Below, piece after piece: positions 22,865-33,726 of a stretch of DNA of 64,000 nt. A program made the translations under genes and the position numbers. The stretch spans positions 289,880 to 353,879 of the forward strand of contig QRDG01000346.1 in the NCBI GenBank assembly GCA_012064385.1, given 5' to 3'. Under the pieces are notes generated by a model that was not told the origin of the DNA, made no database searches, and worked only from the letters and a program-made list of their open reading frames with translations. The stretch comes from Puccinellia tenuiflora. Lineage: Eukaryota > Streptophyta > Magnoliopsida > Poales > Poaceae. How positions within the stretch are numbered: position 1 is the stretch's first letter; each line of letters begins with the position of its first letter.

Positions 22865-24565
22865 TGAAGGGTCGCAGCATAGAAAACGAAAAAAATTCCT
22901 ACGCAAAGATAGCGGAATAAACCCAATATCTAGATCCGATCTACGAGAGGTTGGTAGCAAGAAGAAGATCGAATCTCACCCTCGAAGAAAACCGTGAGTG
23001 TTTTGTCGAGGCAGGGGTTGGCTAGTCGATCCCCGCAACTAGACTCGTCTAGTCACGAGGAGATGTATTATCCAAGCGCCGCACGAGCAACGCCTCCGAG
23101 AGATCCACACGTACAGCTCGATGAAGACTCCACGTTCTTGATCCCGCAAGAGGTGGTGGAGAGGCTCGAGATCAACAGCACGACGACGGTGGCATGGTGT
23201 GTATAGTGGAGGTCCGACAGGGCTTCGCCAAGCAGTGTCGGGGAGAGAGGAGGAGGAGGGGTGCGGCTAGGGTTGGAGGAGGGGTGGCGGCTAGGGCACC
23301 TTGGGGGGAGCTCCTTGGGTGCAGCAGCCCTCCCTTGCCCCCTCCTTGTATAGGAGGCCAGGGGGCTGCACCCCACCCCCTCCTAGGGCCGGCGGCAAGG
23401 GGGGATGCTTGCCCCCCAAGCAAACCCTAGGGTTTCGGCCGTCCGCCCCCCCCCCCCTTCTAGAAGCTTGGCCCGCATGGGCCCTTGAGGGCATGGTGCG
23501 ACTGGCCCATTAGGCTAGCCCACCACCCCTTAATACCATGTGGGCCCCATACTCCTATGGGCCCCACTTTTAGACCCCTCTAGAACCTTCTAGAACCTTC
23601 CGGTACTTTACCGATAAATTCTCGAACCTTTTCAAACCTCCGGAAACCACTTTCCTTATATGAATCTTATTCTCCGGACAACTCCGGGACTCCTCATGAT
23701 GTCCGGGATCCTATCTGGGACTCCGAATCAATATTCTTTCTCACCATCATTTATCTCGAACCCAAACTACATCGAACGTTAAGTGTGTGACTCTGCGGGT
23801 TCGTGAATATGTCATATTAATAGCGGGACCGGGATGCCCATATTAATTCCTACATATTCGACGAAGTACTTTACCAGTCGAACCACAATGTCTGGGATTC
23901 AATTAATCCATATACGATTCCTTTTGTTTGACGATATATTACTTGTTCGAGATTTAATCCACTGATATCTCCATATCTGATTAATCTCGTTATCGACAAG
24001 TTCTCTTTACTCGTTCCCATAGAATAGGATCCCTTATGACTAACCACTTAGTCATATGCTTGCAAGCGTTTGGATGCTATACTACCGAGAGGGCCCAGAG
24101 ATATCTATCCCACTGTTGGACGAACAAATCCCAGTCTTGAAACTTGCCACCCAACAACCTATCATCGGAGAACCTGAAAGCCACCTTTATAATCACCCAG
24201 TTACGAAGTGACGTTTGATGTCTACAAAGCACTCCTCCGATAAGCGGGAGTGACATAATCTCATGGTCTAAGGAAACTATATTCGACATCTATTTAATTT
24301 GAGTCTTGTCCATTATATCATCACCCATGATATAAACTTCGTTTATTAAGTGATTCACAAATCCATGGTTAGGAAACATCTAACCATCACTTAATCAAAC
24401 GAACTAGTCATAAGAGGAAAGACTAGGGACACATTTCCGTTTATATTCCACACTTGTATTTGTCTCCGCTTAATACAATTCTAGCATGGATATAAACATT
24501 TATCATGAACGGGAAATATGATTATCAATAACATTTATTATTACCTCTTGGGCATATCTCCAACA
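22865..24565 (-). mobile_element. Copia solo LTR (Angela/BARE/WIS-like), 1.7 kb
   Basis: On the minus strand it starts TGTTGGAGATATGCCCAAGA and ends GCTGCGACCCTTCA, the usual form of Angela/BARE/WIS LTRs, with family-typical blocks such as 'catgctagaattgtatt' and 'ttctagaaggttctagaggg'. There is no internal domain or second LTR, so it is a solo LTR. Instead of a 5-bp target duplication it is bordered by an identical 75-bp direct repeat on each side. A run of C near 23446-23457 lies in the GC-rich leader part. Confidence 0.9.
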
Positions 24566-24640
24566 GGATCCACATGCCAGGGATCCGAAGTCACCTGCAT
24601 ATACGTCGGTGAGAGTGCGCGTTCATTTTCTCTCAAAAAA
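24566..24640. repeat. 75-bp direct repeat, right copy
   Basis: Identical to 22790-22864; starts immediately after the LTR end at 24565. Confidence 0.97.
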
Positions 24641-25320
24641 TATCCCAGGGAAAAGAAAACAGAAAATATAAGAGCATCTATACTCGTCTCTCCCAAAGAC
24701 CCCCTCCCCATAGCCCTATGAGGCGCGCCGGGCGAAAAACAACGCCCACTCACGCGCCCCATAGGCCGACTTTGTCCGGGCCGGCCCGTTATCTCATCCG
24801 CGCTACCAGCCCAACCCCGCGCACCGGGGCGTGTTGCGGTAGCGCCGGACGAACCGATGCGTGCCGCGGGCCCGCCGTGTCATTGACACACCAGAAACGG
24901 CACGAAATCCATCGACACCTCGCCGCCCTCCCGCCAAATCTTCGCGCTATTCCCTCGCCGCCCTCGCCTATGGGCCCTTCCTGTCATACTCACAACGGAA
25001 GTTTGAACGGCGCGGTCGTCACACAAGGATCGACGCCGCAGTGTGCCATCCCGTCGCCCACGCCCACATGGTGAGGCAGATGCAGAGACATTTACCACAC
25101 GGCGGCGTTAATGCATCGACACGCTGGCTCCGTCGCTGTTAAAAACCGCCCCCTCCTCTCTCTCTCGCCGCACACCTCTCTCTCGCCGCAAACCTTCTCT
25201 CCCTCTCGCCGCGCGCGTCCGTTCTCTCCAAGCAAAGCCATGGGTTTCAACCGGCGCAACCACCCAGCGGCGGCAAATGGCTTCAGCCCGCACAGCCTGC
25301 TCAAGCAGGAGGCCGAGGCG

Positions 25321-26923
25321 TGATGGTGGATATTGATAAGTTGGGTGGTGCCCCAAGCGAAGGAGGAATTGTAGCTAGTAGCAGTTTTCCCTCAATTAAA
25401 GAACCGAGGTTTATCAAACCAGTAGGACTTTGAAATCAACTAGGAGGTGAATGTTGAAGATCTCTGGCGCTTAACCTTCAACAGACGTGGACCTGCACAC
25501 ACTCAACCAAAATACTTTGCCCCCAACGGCAGAGAGGTTGTCAATCTCTCCGGTCTCGCATAACACAAAGCGGTTAATTGTATGATGAAATAGATAAAAT
25601 ATGAAAAGTGGCCAGAGCAGTAATGATGATTAAAAGCAAGTAAATAAGGTTGAAACCAATGTAAAAATATGGACCGGGGGCCATGGGTTCACTAGTGGAG
25701 TCTCTCAAGTAAATAAAATATGCATGTGATGGGTGAACGAATTACAGCTAGGCAATTGACAAGATCATGACACAAACCCAATTTAGCTATGACAAAAAGT
25801 ACATGATAATATTTATGGAGGCATCACGACAAGGAACAAAGACCGTTGAGTCCAACTGCATCTTTGTCTAAATAGTCCACCGTGGGATCGCTATCCAGCC
25901 TGTCACCCAACGGTATTAAGTTGCAAGCAACAGACAATTGCATTAAGTAAAGTGCATGAAGTAAGCAATACTAATATCAAAATAGACATTAACATCGCTG
26001 TTTTACCCTTAGTAGCAACAGCACACCCTCGCCCTTAGACGTTTCTGTCACTCGTGCCCAGGAACAAAAGGGGGCATGAACCCACTATCTAGCATAAATA
26101 CCCTCTCTTGGAGATACACACAATCACTTGGCCAAAGTAACTACGCACATCGGAGAGCATGCAAGAACATAAATTACTCATATAAGAATCATGCACAATC
26201 TGAACATAACTTCATAATCCATCGGATCCCAGCAAACACATCACATAGCATTACAATAATCGATCTTGATCATGTTAGGCAGCTCACAAGATCATAAGAC
26301 ATGAAGCACAAAAGAGAGAGACTACCATCTAGTTACTGCCATGGACCCGTAGTCCAAGGTGAGACTACTCACAAATCATCCCAGAGGAAGGCATGTCGAT
26401 GAAGAGCCCTCCGGGATCGATCTCCCCTACGGCAGAGTGCCGGGATCAGCTTCAGATTGGACCCCGAACTAGGGTTTTTGGTGATGGCGCATCGGGGTCG
26501 AGTTTCTGGAAAATAATCGCTGCATCGACGTTTTTAGGTTAATTGTGATTTTATAGGAGTCGGAGGGGGCCGAGGAGGTGCCCACAGGGTAGGGGTGGGC
26601 CCTACCCACGGGTCACCCCTGGGCCGCGGCTGGTGGCCGTGTGTGCCCTGTGGGACGCCTCCGAGGCTGCCCTTCAGACTCCGTCTTCATCTTGGCGTAA
26701 AAATAATCCCCGTAAATTTTCGTCCAATTCCGAGAATATTTCCAGAAGTAAATTTCTGAAACAAAAAGACAGCAAAAAACAGGGAACTGGCACTGGGCAT
26801 CTTGTCAATAGGATAGTCCGACAAAATACATAAAAATGATATAAATGACAGTAAAAACATGTGACAATATCACAAAACTAGCATGGATCACTCAAAAATT
26901 ATAGATACGTTTGAGACGTATCA
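25321..26923 (-). mobile_element. Athila-type solo LTR
   Basis: Minus-strand LTR (start TGATACGTCTCAAACGTATC at 26923, end near 25321), 1603 bp, same family as 19691-21113, 26955-28551 and 42843-44510. Flanks aggcg (25316-25320) and aggcc (26924-26928) are a 4/5 target duplication. No internal domain. Confidence 0.85.
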
Positions 26924-26954
26924 AGGCCCATTCGTTTCTAGGTCACGGGAGCTA

Positions 26955-28551
26955 TGATGATCGGTGATGGTAGCGTTGGGTTGTGCCCCAAGCGAAGGCG
27001 TGGATGTAGTAAGTAGCAGTTTTCCCTCGTAAACGAACCGAGGTTTATCGAACCAGTAGAACTTTGAAATCAACAACAAAGTGAATGTTGAAGATCTCTG
27101 GCGCTTAATCGTCAATAGACGTGGACCTGCGCACACTCAACCAATTACTTTGCCCCCAACGGCGGAAAGGTTGTCAATCTTTCCGGTCTCGTAGAAAACA
27201 AAATGGTTAATTGTATAGTGAAATAGATGAAAATATGAAAGTGGACCAGAGGAGTAATGATGATGAAAAGTGACGAATAAAGGTTGCAATCAATGTAAAA
27301 AGATGGACCGGGGGCCATGGGTTCACTAGTGGAGTCTCTCAAGTAAATAAAACACTCATATGATGGGTAAACAAATTACAGCTAGGCAATTGACAAGATT
27401 ATAACACAAACTTAATCTAGCTATGACATAGAGAACATAATAATATTTATGTAGGCATCACGACAATGAACAAAGACCGTTGAGTCCAACTGCATCTTTG
27501 TCTAAAAAGTCCACCGTGGGATCGCTATCCAGCCTGTCACCCAACGGTATTAAGTTGCAAGCAACAGACATTTGCATTAAGTAAAGCGCATGAAGTAAGA
27601 AATACTAATATCAAAAGAGACATTAACACCGCTGTTTTACCCTTAGTAGCAACAGCACATCCTCGCCCTTAGACGTTTCTATCACTCGTGCCCAGGAACA
27701 AAAGGGGGCATGAACCCACTATCTAGCATAAATACTCCCTCTTGGAGATACACACAATCACTTGGCCAAAATAACTACGCACATCAGAGAGCATGCAAGA
27801 ATATAAATCAACATATAAGAATCATACACAATCTGATCATAACTTCATAATCAATCAGATCCCAGCAAACGCATCACATAACATTACAATAATCGATCTT
27901 GATCATGTTAGGCAGCTCACAAGATCATAATACACACAAGGGAGAGAGACTACCATATAGCTACTGTCATGGACCCGTAGTCCAAGGTGGGACTACTCAC
28001 AAATCATCCCGGAGCAAGGCATGGCGATGAAGAGCCCTCCGGGATCGATCTCCCCTCCGACAGGGTGCCGGGATCAGCTTTAGAATCACCCCCGAACTAG
28101 GGTTTATGGTGGCGGCGCCTCGGGGTGACTTCTCTGGAAAATAATGGCCGCCTCGACGTTTTTAGGGTTAATCTGATTTTATAGGCGTCGAAGGCGGCCG
28201 AGGGGACCCACTAGGAGCAGGGGCAGGTCCCACCTGCCGCCCTAGGGCAGGCCGTGGCTGGGGGTCGTCCCTGCCCTATGGGTGGCCCCCAGGGCTGCCC
28301 TCTGGACTAAAACTCCGTCTTGGCGAATAAAAAATCCTCGTAAATTTTCAACGCATTCCGAGAATATTTCCTGTGGTAAGTTTCTGAAACAAAAAGACAG
28401 CAAAAACAGGAGACTGACACTGGGCATCTTGTCAATAGGTTAGTCTGACAAAATGCATAAAAATGATGTAATAAGATAGTAAAAACATGTGACAACATCA
28501 CAAAACTAGCATGGATCAATAAAAAATTATAGATATGTTTGACACGTATCA
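26955..28551 (-). mobile_element. Athila-type solo LTR
   Basis: Minus-strand LTR, 1597 bp, starting TGATACGTGTCAAACATATC at 28551. Flanks agcta (26950-26954) and cgcta (28552-28556), 4 of 5 equal. Only 31 bp separate it from the previous solo LTR of the same family. Confidence 0.85.
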
Positions 28552-29226
28552 CGCTACTCCGGTCGTGGTACCCGTGCCCGCGGGACATGCGCCGGGCACC
28601 AGTTTTCGATCGGTGTCACGAGCGTGCAGGTGCCGGACGCGCCTCGGCCATGGGAGAACGACTGGACGGCCGCCGTCCACCACCACTACTGGCACGAGCT
28701 CACCGCCGATCAGCCGGAGTGGGCGTCGTCCAACAGCGAGCGATACGAGACGGAGTTGGGGCACATCCACCACGAGTGGATGACGCTCTGTGACGGCGAA
28801 GGGCCGCCGCCGCGCGACCGAAACATCGAGGGGCGTATGCCTGTAGGGCGTGCCTGGCCGAACCCTCGCTGCCGTCATGGACCACATCGCCGCCGGTGAC
28901 AAGCCGCGTCTCGAGATGCCGACGTTCACGGCCGCGCCACCACCCCAACAATGGGCGCCTAGGAGGGGTACGCCGTCTTCTTCCCCCCGCTCCGCCTCCT
29001 CATCTCGCTCGGCGCCGGCCTCCCGCTCAGCGCCGCCACGCTCGTCGCTGCTGCGAGCTCCCAAGCCGAAGCCGTGAATCGCGCTCGTCTCCGCCCCCGA
29101 CGCACTCCGCCTCCGGCCGCCTGGCGCCACCCCACAAGAGGGTGAAGACGGAGGCGCCCTCGTCGCTCCTGTAGGAGCTGATAGCGGCGTCGATGAACAT
29201 CGTCCTGCCGCTCGACGCATCGCGGG

Positions 29227-30619
29227 TGATAACCCCCAAGACCAGGGGATCAGTGTAGCACCTCTCAATGTGGAAGTAGGGTATCGATCCGCAGGAGCAA
29301 GAAGGAAAAGTTATCTATTCCCTACAACTAAAGTGTCACAAGTTTTAGTTAATTATGCACTAAACAAGTTTAAGGAACAAGATGGTTGACTTAATGGATG
29401 GAGGTTTAATGTAACAAAACAAAAATGTAAAAGTGTCCCAATCCAATGCAAGAGGACAAGACAAAGGTGTAAACGGTGTTTGGAAATAAGGCCTAGGGAT
29501 CATACTTTCACTAGTGGTCACTCTCAACAATAATAATATAACTGAATACATAGATATTTCCTCTTCACTATGCTACCCTGAACTATAATCCGGTTGGATA
29601 ACAAACACCAATCCATTGCGTAGGGCTATAAAAGCACACCTTAAAGTTGCATTCCACATCTAGGGACACTTCATGCTTGTCACTATCCGCATCCAAAGAT
29701 AGTACTAACAAACACCACAATATCATAGAGACATCCAACACAAATAATAACTCATGATAAGTATTCATGTAATCTTTAGCCTAAGATCCACACACGGTGC
29801 ACACACTGTCAACTTCACACCACGGGACAAAGGTGACTCCGGAAATTACATTAATAAAACCACTTGAATAGCATAATTCATAAGATAAACAAGAGTACCA
29901 TCTATGGATTCAACTAGATTACAAAGCTCATGCTCACATAAAGAAGAGTACCATCTACGGAGCCCTCAGCTCCGATGAAGACTACTCCCTCCTCATCATG
30001 GAGACGGTGGAGATGTATTTGGGGGAGATGGAGATGATCTTGCTGTAGATGTTGATGATGAACACATCGGAGGGGGGTGGAGCTCTTCGGAGGTGGATTC
30101 CGGCGGCGTTTCCCCCCTCCGATCTTCTCTGGCGGCAGCCTTCTGTCTCTCTGTTTCTGATTTTGTGTTTCTCCGCCGCCTCCTTCTGGAAAACGTCGGG
30201 GGATTATTTTTATAGTCGGTTTTAGGTCACAAGGAAGCTTCGGGAAGAAGGATCGACGCAAACGAAGCCATGAGGCCCAAAAGAGGTGGGCCCATGCGGC
30301 CAGGTACAGGGGCCATGTGGGGCACCCTCTTTTGGCCCTCCGGCCTCCGTTTGCTTGCTTCCTTTGCTCCGAGGTCTTCCTCCTTCCAAAATAATGATCC
30401 CCGTAAATTTGCAGCTCATTGTGACGTCGTTAAGGCCCTGAAATAAATAAGGAAAGAAATAGGGTTTTCTGCCTGCGCAGGATTAATTCCATAAAAGGGA
30501 AATCATTATTAATTACCAAAAATCATTAAATAATAGAAATATACCCCTTATATGATGCAAATATGAATGGAATACAAGTATTATAGTGCAAAGTTCATGT
30601 ATGCATTTTACATGCATCA
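29227..30619 (-). mobile_element. Second-family Athila-type solo LTR
   Basis: Minus-strand LTR, 1393 bp, starting TGATGCATGTAAAATGCATA at 30619 and ending GGGGGTTATCA at 29227, with a perfect target duplication gcggg (29222-29226 and 30620-30624). Blocks such as 'gtccctagatgtggaat' are shared with the LTR at 60745-62288, so these two belong together. Confidence 0.9.
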
Positions 30620-31038
30620 GCGGGCGTGCGCGTGGTTGCTCCAGGACCACATCGCCATCACGCGGGCACCGATGCTCGACCTCACTGGCGAGGGCGACGA
30701 CGACAGCTTCAACAGCGGCGCCAACGATGACGAGGTAGGGCCCAATGGCACCGGCGAGTGCGCGGCTACGCCGTAAAGGAGGAGGACTTCGACGTCTTCA
30801 ACAACCGTTAGATTTAGGTTTTAGTTTTATGTTTAGTAAATTTCGTTCAAATTATGTAAACATTCCTATAACTTGAATGAAATCGAGTTTAATTTCGTAT
30901 TTCAATTTTTCAGAAATAAAATATGTGGGCGGTGACTGGAGAGGAGCGCCCTCCATTATGCCATCTCGTCCGGAGACTCTCCATAGAGCTCGTTTCGGCG
31001 CCAATCCGGACGAGATTTGGAGGCCCGAGAGGCTCTAA

Positions 31039-33206
31039 GAGCATCTCCACGGGGAGGGGGTCGTAAAAGTGGCCGTAAAGCTCCTTTAGGGCGCCGGACC
31101 AAAAAACAGGCCACACCGGGGGGTCGCAAAGCCTTTGTCCGGCCCAAAATCTGTCCGGCACCGCGAATAGGGCCTCCAACTTTGGGGGCTGCCTTCACGG
31201 TGCCGAACACTATCCGGCCCGAGCCTCCGGCAGATATGGCCCGCCCGTCATACACACGAAACGAACCGGCAGTCATTTGTGCTTCCACCCCTCCATCCTC
31301 TATTCCCTGCCCGGCGATTCGCGCTACCGCCGCCACCGTCGCCGTAGCCATCTCCGCCGTTCCCAATAGAACGGCCGATTGTCGTTCCCAACCGCAACAC
31401 TCGCCGCCGCCGCTCCCTAGCAAGGCCGACCTTCTTCTCCGACGCAAACTCTTCTCTACCGGCGCGAGCAGTAAGTCCCTCCCTCCCGCCCGCAAGGTGT
31501 TCGGCTGTTTGCCGACAATCCATTCTTTTATGATTTTCGATGCTTGATTAGGCTATGGATTCGTACGACAAAATGATGTTTCACCAAATGACGAAAGAGA
31601 TGACCGCACTTCAAATGGATGATGAGGAGAATGAAGAGGTCATCCGCATTCTTGTGGCAGCGGTAGAGGAGGAGGAGGCCGAATCCAAACGCGGAGGATC
31701 TAGGCCTGGAAAGAAGGTCAACACGAACCAGGAGCGGGCTACCGGACATATGCTATTGTTCAATGATTATTTTTCGCACCAGCCGACCAACGATGAGGTT
31801 GCTTTTTGCCGGCGCTTCAGGATGCAGAGAGGTTTGTTCCAGAGTATTGTGCATGGTGTGCGAGCATATGATGAGTATTTTGAGCTAAAGAGTGACTGTA
31901 CCGGACTTCTTGGATTCTCATCTATTCAAAAATGCTCTGTTGCTTTACGGTCTCTTGCATATGGGGCTCCCGCCGATTCAATTGTGGGCTACTACCGTAT
32001 GGGTGATTCAACAACCACTGAAGCCACTTACAGATTTTGCAAGGCGGTGAATGCGGTGTTTGGACCAACGTATCTGAGACAACCAAATGCTCAAGACACT
32101 GCTCGGCTCTTGGCAGTAGCTGAAGCGAGAGGTTTTCCAGGGATGCTTGGAAGCATCGATTGCATGCATTGGAAGTAGAAGATGCGAATGGGAAGTCTTG
32201 GTTGGTATCTTCATTCGAGTTGGATTCTTCTATACGAAATTCAAGTATCAATAGTTCGCAGGCGCATTTGTCCGTATGCTTGGCAGGGGATGTATAAAGG
32301 AGGACATCTTGGAGCATGCTCAGTTGTACTTGAAGCGGTGGCCGACTATGATACGTGGATTTGGCATGCTTTCTTTGGTATGGCCGGTGCTCACAACGAT
32401 ATTAGCGTGCTGCAACGTTCTCCGGTGTTTGCCAGACTTGCCAATGGTCAAGCTCCCGACTGTAACTATGAGATCAAAGGTCATCAGTATAACATGGGAT
32501 ACTACCTAGCAGATGGCATCTATCCAACATACTCAACATTTGTGAAGACCATTGGCAATCCTGTTCCTCCGGCAAAGAAATATTTTGCGAAGAAACAAGA
32601 GGGTGCTCGGAAAGATGTGGAACGAGCATTCGGTATACTTCAAGCCCAGTTTGCGATCGTCAGGCATCCTTCTCTATCATGGTCGATAGAACAGATGTGG
32701 GAGATCATGAATGCTTGCATTATTATGCACAACATGATCATCGAGAATGAACGCGACCCTAACGTGCTTTTGCCCCCCCAGCTTCCAGATGACCATTATG
32801 TTCGGAACCCGTTTGACGGGCAGGGGCAACTTGAACCGGTGGTGCATGGCCCGCCGCATGGTTTCTCGGAATTTATCGCGGTGCATCAGCAAATTCATGA
32901 TGGAGATGCACATCAACAACTGCAGGATGATTTAGTGGAGCGCCTATGGGAGCGCCATGGCGGAGAGGGCGATGACCTTGTTTGAAGCACAATTTAGAGG
33001 ATTTTAAAACTTTATTGTTATAATAAATAACTAGATTTTAAACCATTTGACCGTGCCCGTGTTGATCATTTGCTTTCAGGTCCGACCGTTTAGGGAGTGC
33101 CGGTGTGGGAGGAAAAAAAAACGCCGGACAAATATCCGACACCCCCAATTGGACCTCCAATGGAAATGTGCACGACACGATTTAGCAGCTACCCGTGGAA
33201 ATGCTC
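31039..33206 (+). mobile_element. PIF/Harbinger transposon with transposase, 2.2 kb
   Basis: Inverted ends GAGCATCTCCACGGG and CCGTGGAAATGCTC, flanked by TAA (31036-31038 and 33207-33209). It encodes one DDE transposase (31555-32985). The Myb/SANT-like ORF1 usual in this superfamily is not seen, so movement would need that protein in trans. Its ends match those of the 653-bp derivative at 3065-3717. Confidence 0.92.
31555..32985 (+). CDS. Harbinger (DDE_Tnp_4 type) transposase, probably one intron
   Basis: Cut-and-paste transposase of the HARBI1/ALP1-like family. The frame from ATG 31555 has an N-terminal acidic part, FCRRFRMQRGLF, and the first catalytic Asp in LGSIDCMHW (near 32157). Read without splicing it stops at TAG 32176-32178. 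An 87-bp segment with GT at 32175 and AG at 32261 can be removed as an intron; this joins the codon AA|G and continues as RICPYAWQGMYKGG in frame. Then come the second Asp (AGAHNDISVLQ) and Glu (VERAFGILQAQF), stop at 32985. The spliced product is 447 residues, a normal length with all three acidic residues. The alternative is a nonsense mutation plus insertion. It ends 740 bp before the SMAX1 start, on the same strand. Confidence 0.82.
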
Positions 33207-33726
33207 TAATAATCCAAGCTCGTATTTTCTGGTCCAGCAAAACAGTTACCGATAACGTTCCTTTCGCAGGCAGGGATGGATGGAAAGTGGTGACGTGATA
33301 CTTCTCTTCACGGAAAACCAACCATACACGGGCAGCAAAAGAAAACACAGGGGAACGAAAAGGGCAGGTACGTAGTAGTAGCAGCAGCAGCAGTAATAAA
33401 AAAGAAAAGAAATTCCGCCGTTCTCAGAGAGAGGAAGCGAAGTCGGAGACGAAGATTCTATTCGCCTCATACTGCTCTCGAACTCTCTCTCTCTCTCCAC
33501 CCCCAACTTTTGGTCGCCTCGCACTCGCAGTGGTCTCGTTTCCTCCGCCTCCTCCCACGGTCTCCGCTCCCCTCCAAGCTCCCCTTTTCCGAGGACTCTT
33601 CTCTTCCACGCGCCCGGGCGGCGGGCGCCGAGGCGGGAACGGCGAACCTAGGCAAAAGAACACAGCAGAATTCGCGTTCTTCTCTGATCGATTGATGAGC
33701 GTCACGCCGCGGCGGCGGCGACGACC
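33207..33726 (+). promoter_or_regulatory. Upstream region and 5' UTR of SMAX1
   Basis: About 520 bp between the Harbinger end and the SMAX1 ATG. It holds a short CAG/GTAGTA run (33373-33393), a CT-rich tract 'tctctctctctctcc' (33484-33498) typical of plant 5' leaders, and GC-rich leader DNA with a GCG run just before the ATG. No obvious TATA box close to the leader; the transcription start cannot be placed from sequence alone. Confidence 0.5.

Larger units (their letters stand above)
25240..30776 (+). pseudogene. Unknown TE-borne ORF, interrupted by three solo LTRs
   Basis: ATG at 25240 begins MGFNRRNHPAAANGF. If each solo LTR and one copy of its target duplication is removed, the frame passes straight through the first two insertion points (AEA|HSFLGHGSY) and on into a Trp/His-rich stretch (WENDWTAAVHHHYWHEL, ASSNSERYETELGHIHHEW, 28648-28770). 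Frameshifts follow near 28835-28850; then a Ser/Pro-rich part (28850-29077) and an acidic C-terminus after the third LTR (WLLQDHIAITRAPMLDL, DDEVGPNGTG), stop at 30776. I recognise no domain. Framing across two insertion points shows it was once a real coding sequence; the present copy is dead. Confidence 0.6.
24672..31035 (+). mobile_element. Harbinger-type element carrying an unknown ORF, hit by three solo LTRs
   Basis: The left end is GAGCATCTATACTCG after TAA (24669-24671); the right end is CGAGAGGCTC before TAA (31036-31038). The TIRs are imperfect (GAGC-TCT core), but the TAA duplication and end sequence fit PIF/Harbinger. Without its three nested LTRs the element is about 1.77 kb. It holds a GC-rich gene-like region (24700-25320, 28552-29226, 30620-30780) and an AT-rich tail. 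No transposase is present. The right TAA is also the left TAA of the next Harbinger element. Confidence 0.6.

Noticed and set aside
23068..23513. Overlapping ORFs in the GC-rich part of the Copia solo LTR
   Set aside because: Leader part of an Angela/BARE-like LTR, known to be non-coding; composition effect.
25321..28551. One full LTR element with LTRs 25321-26923 and 26955-28551
   Set aside because: Only 31 bp lie between them, each has its own near-matching 5-bp flanks, and an unrelated ORF reads through both insertion points: two separate solo LTRs.
32176..32178. Nonsense mutation killing the Harbinger transposase
   Set aside because: A canonical 87-bp GT-AG intron covers the stop and restores the frame, so I treat loss of function as the less likely reading (kept as an alternative).
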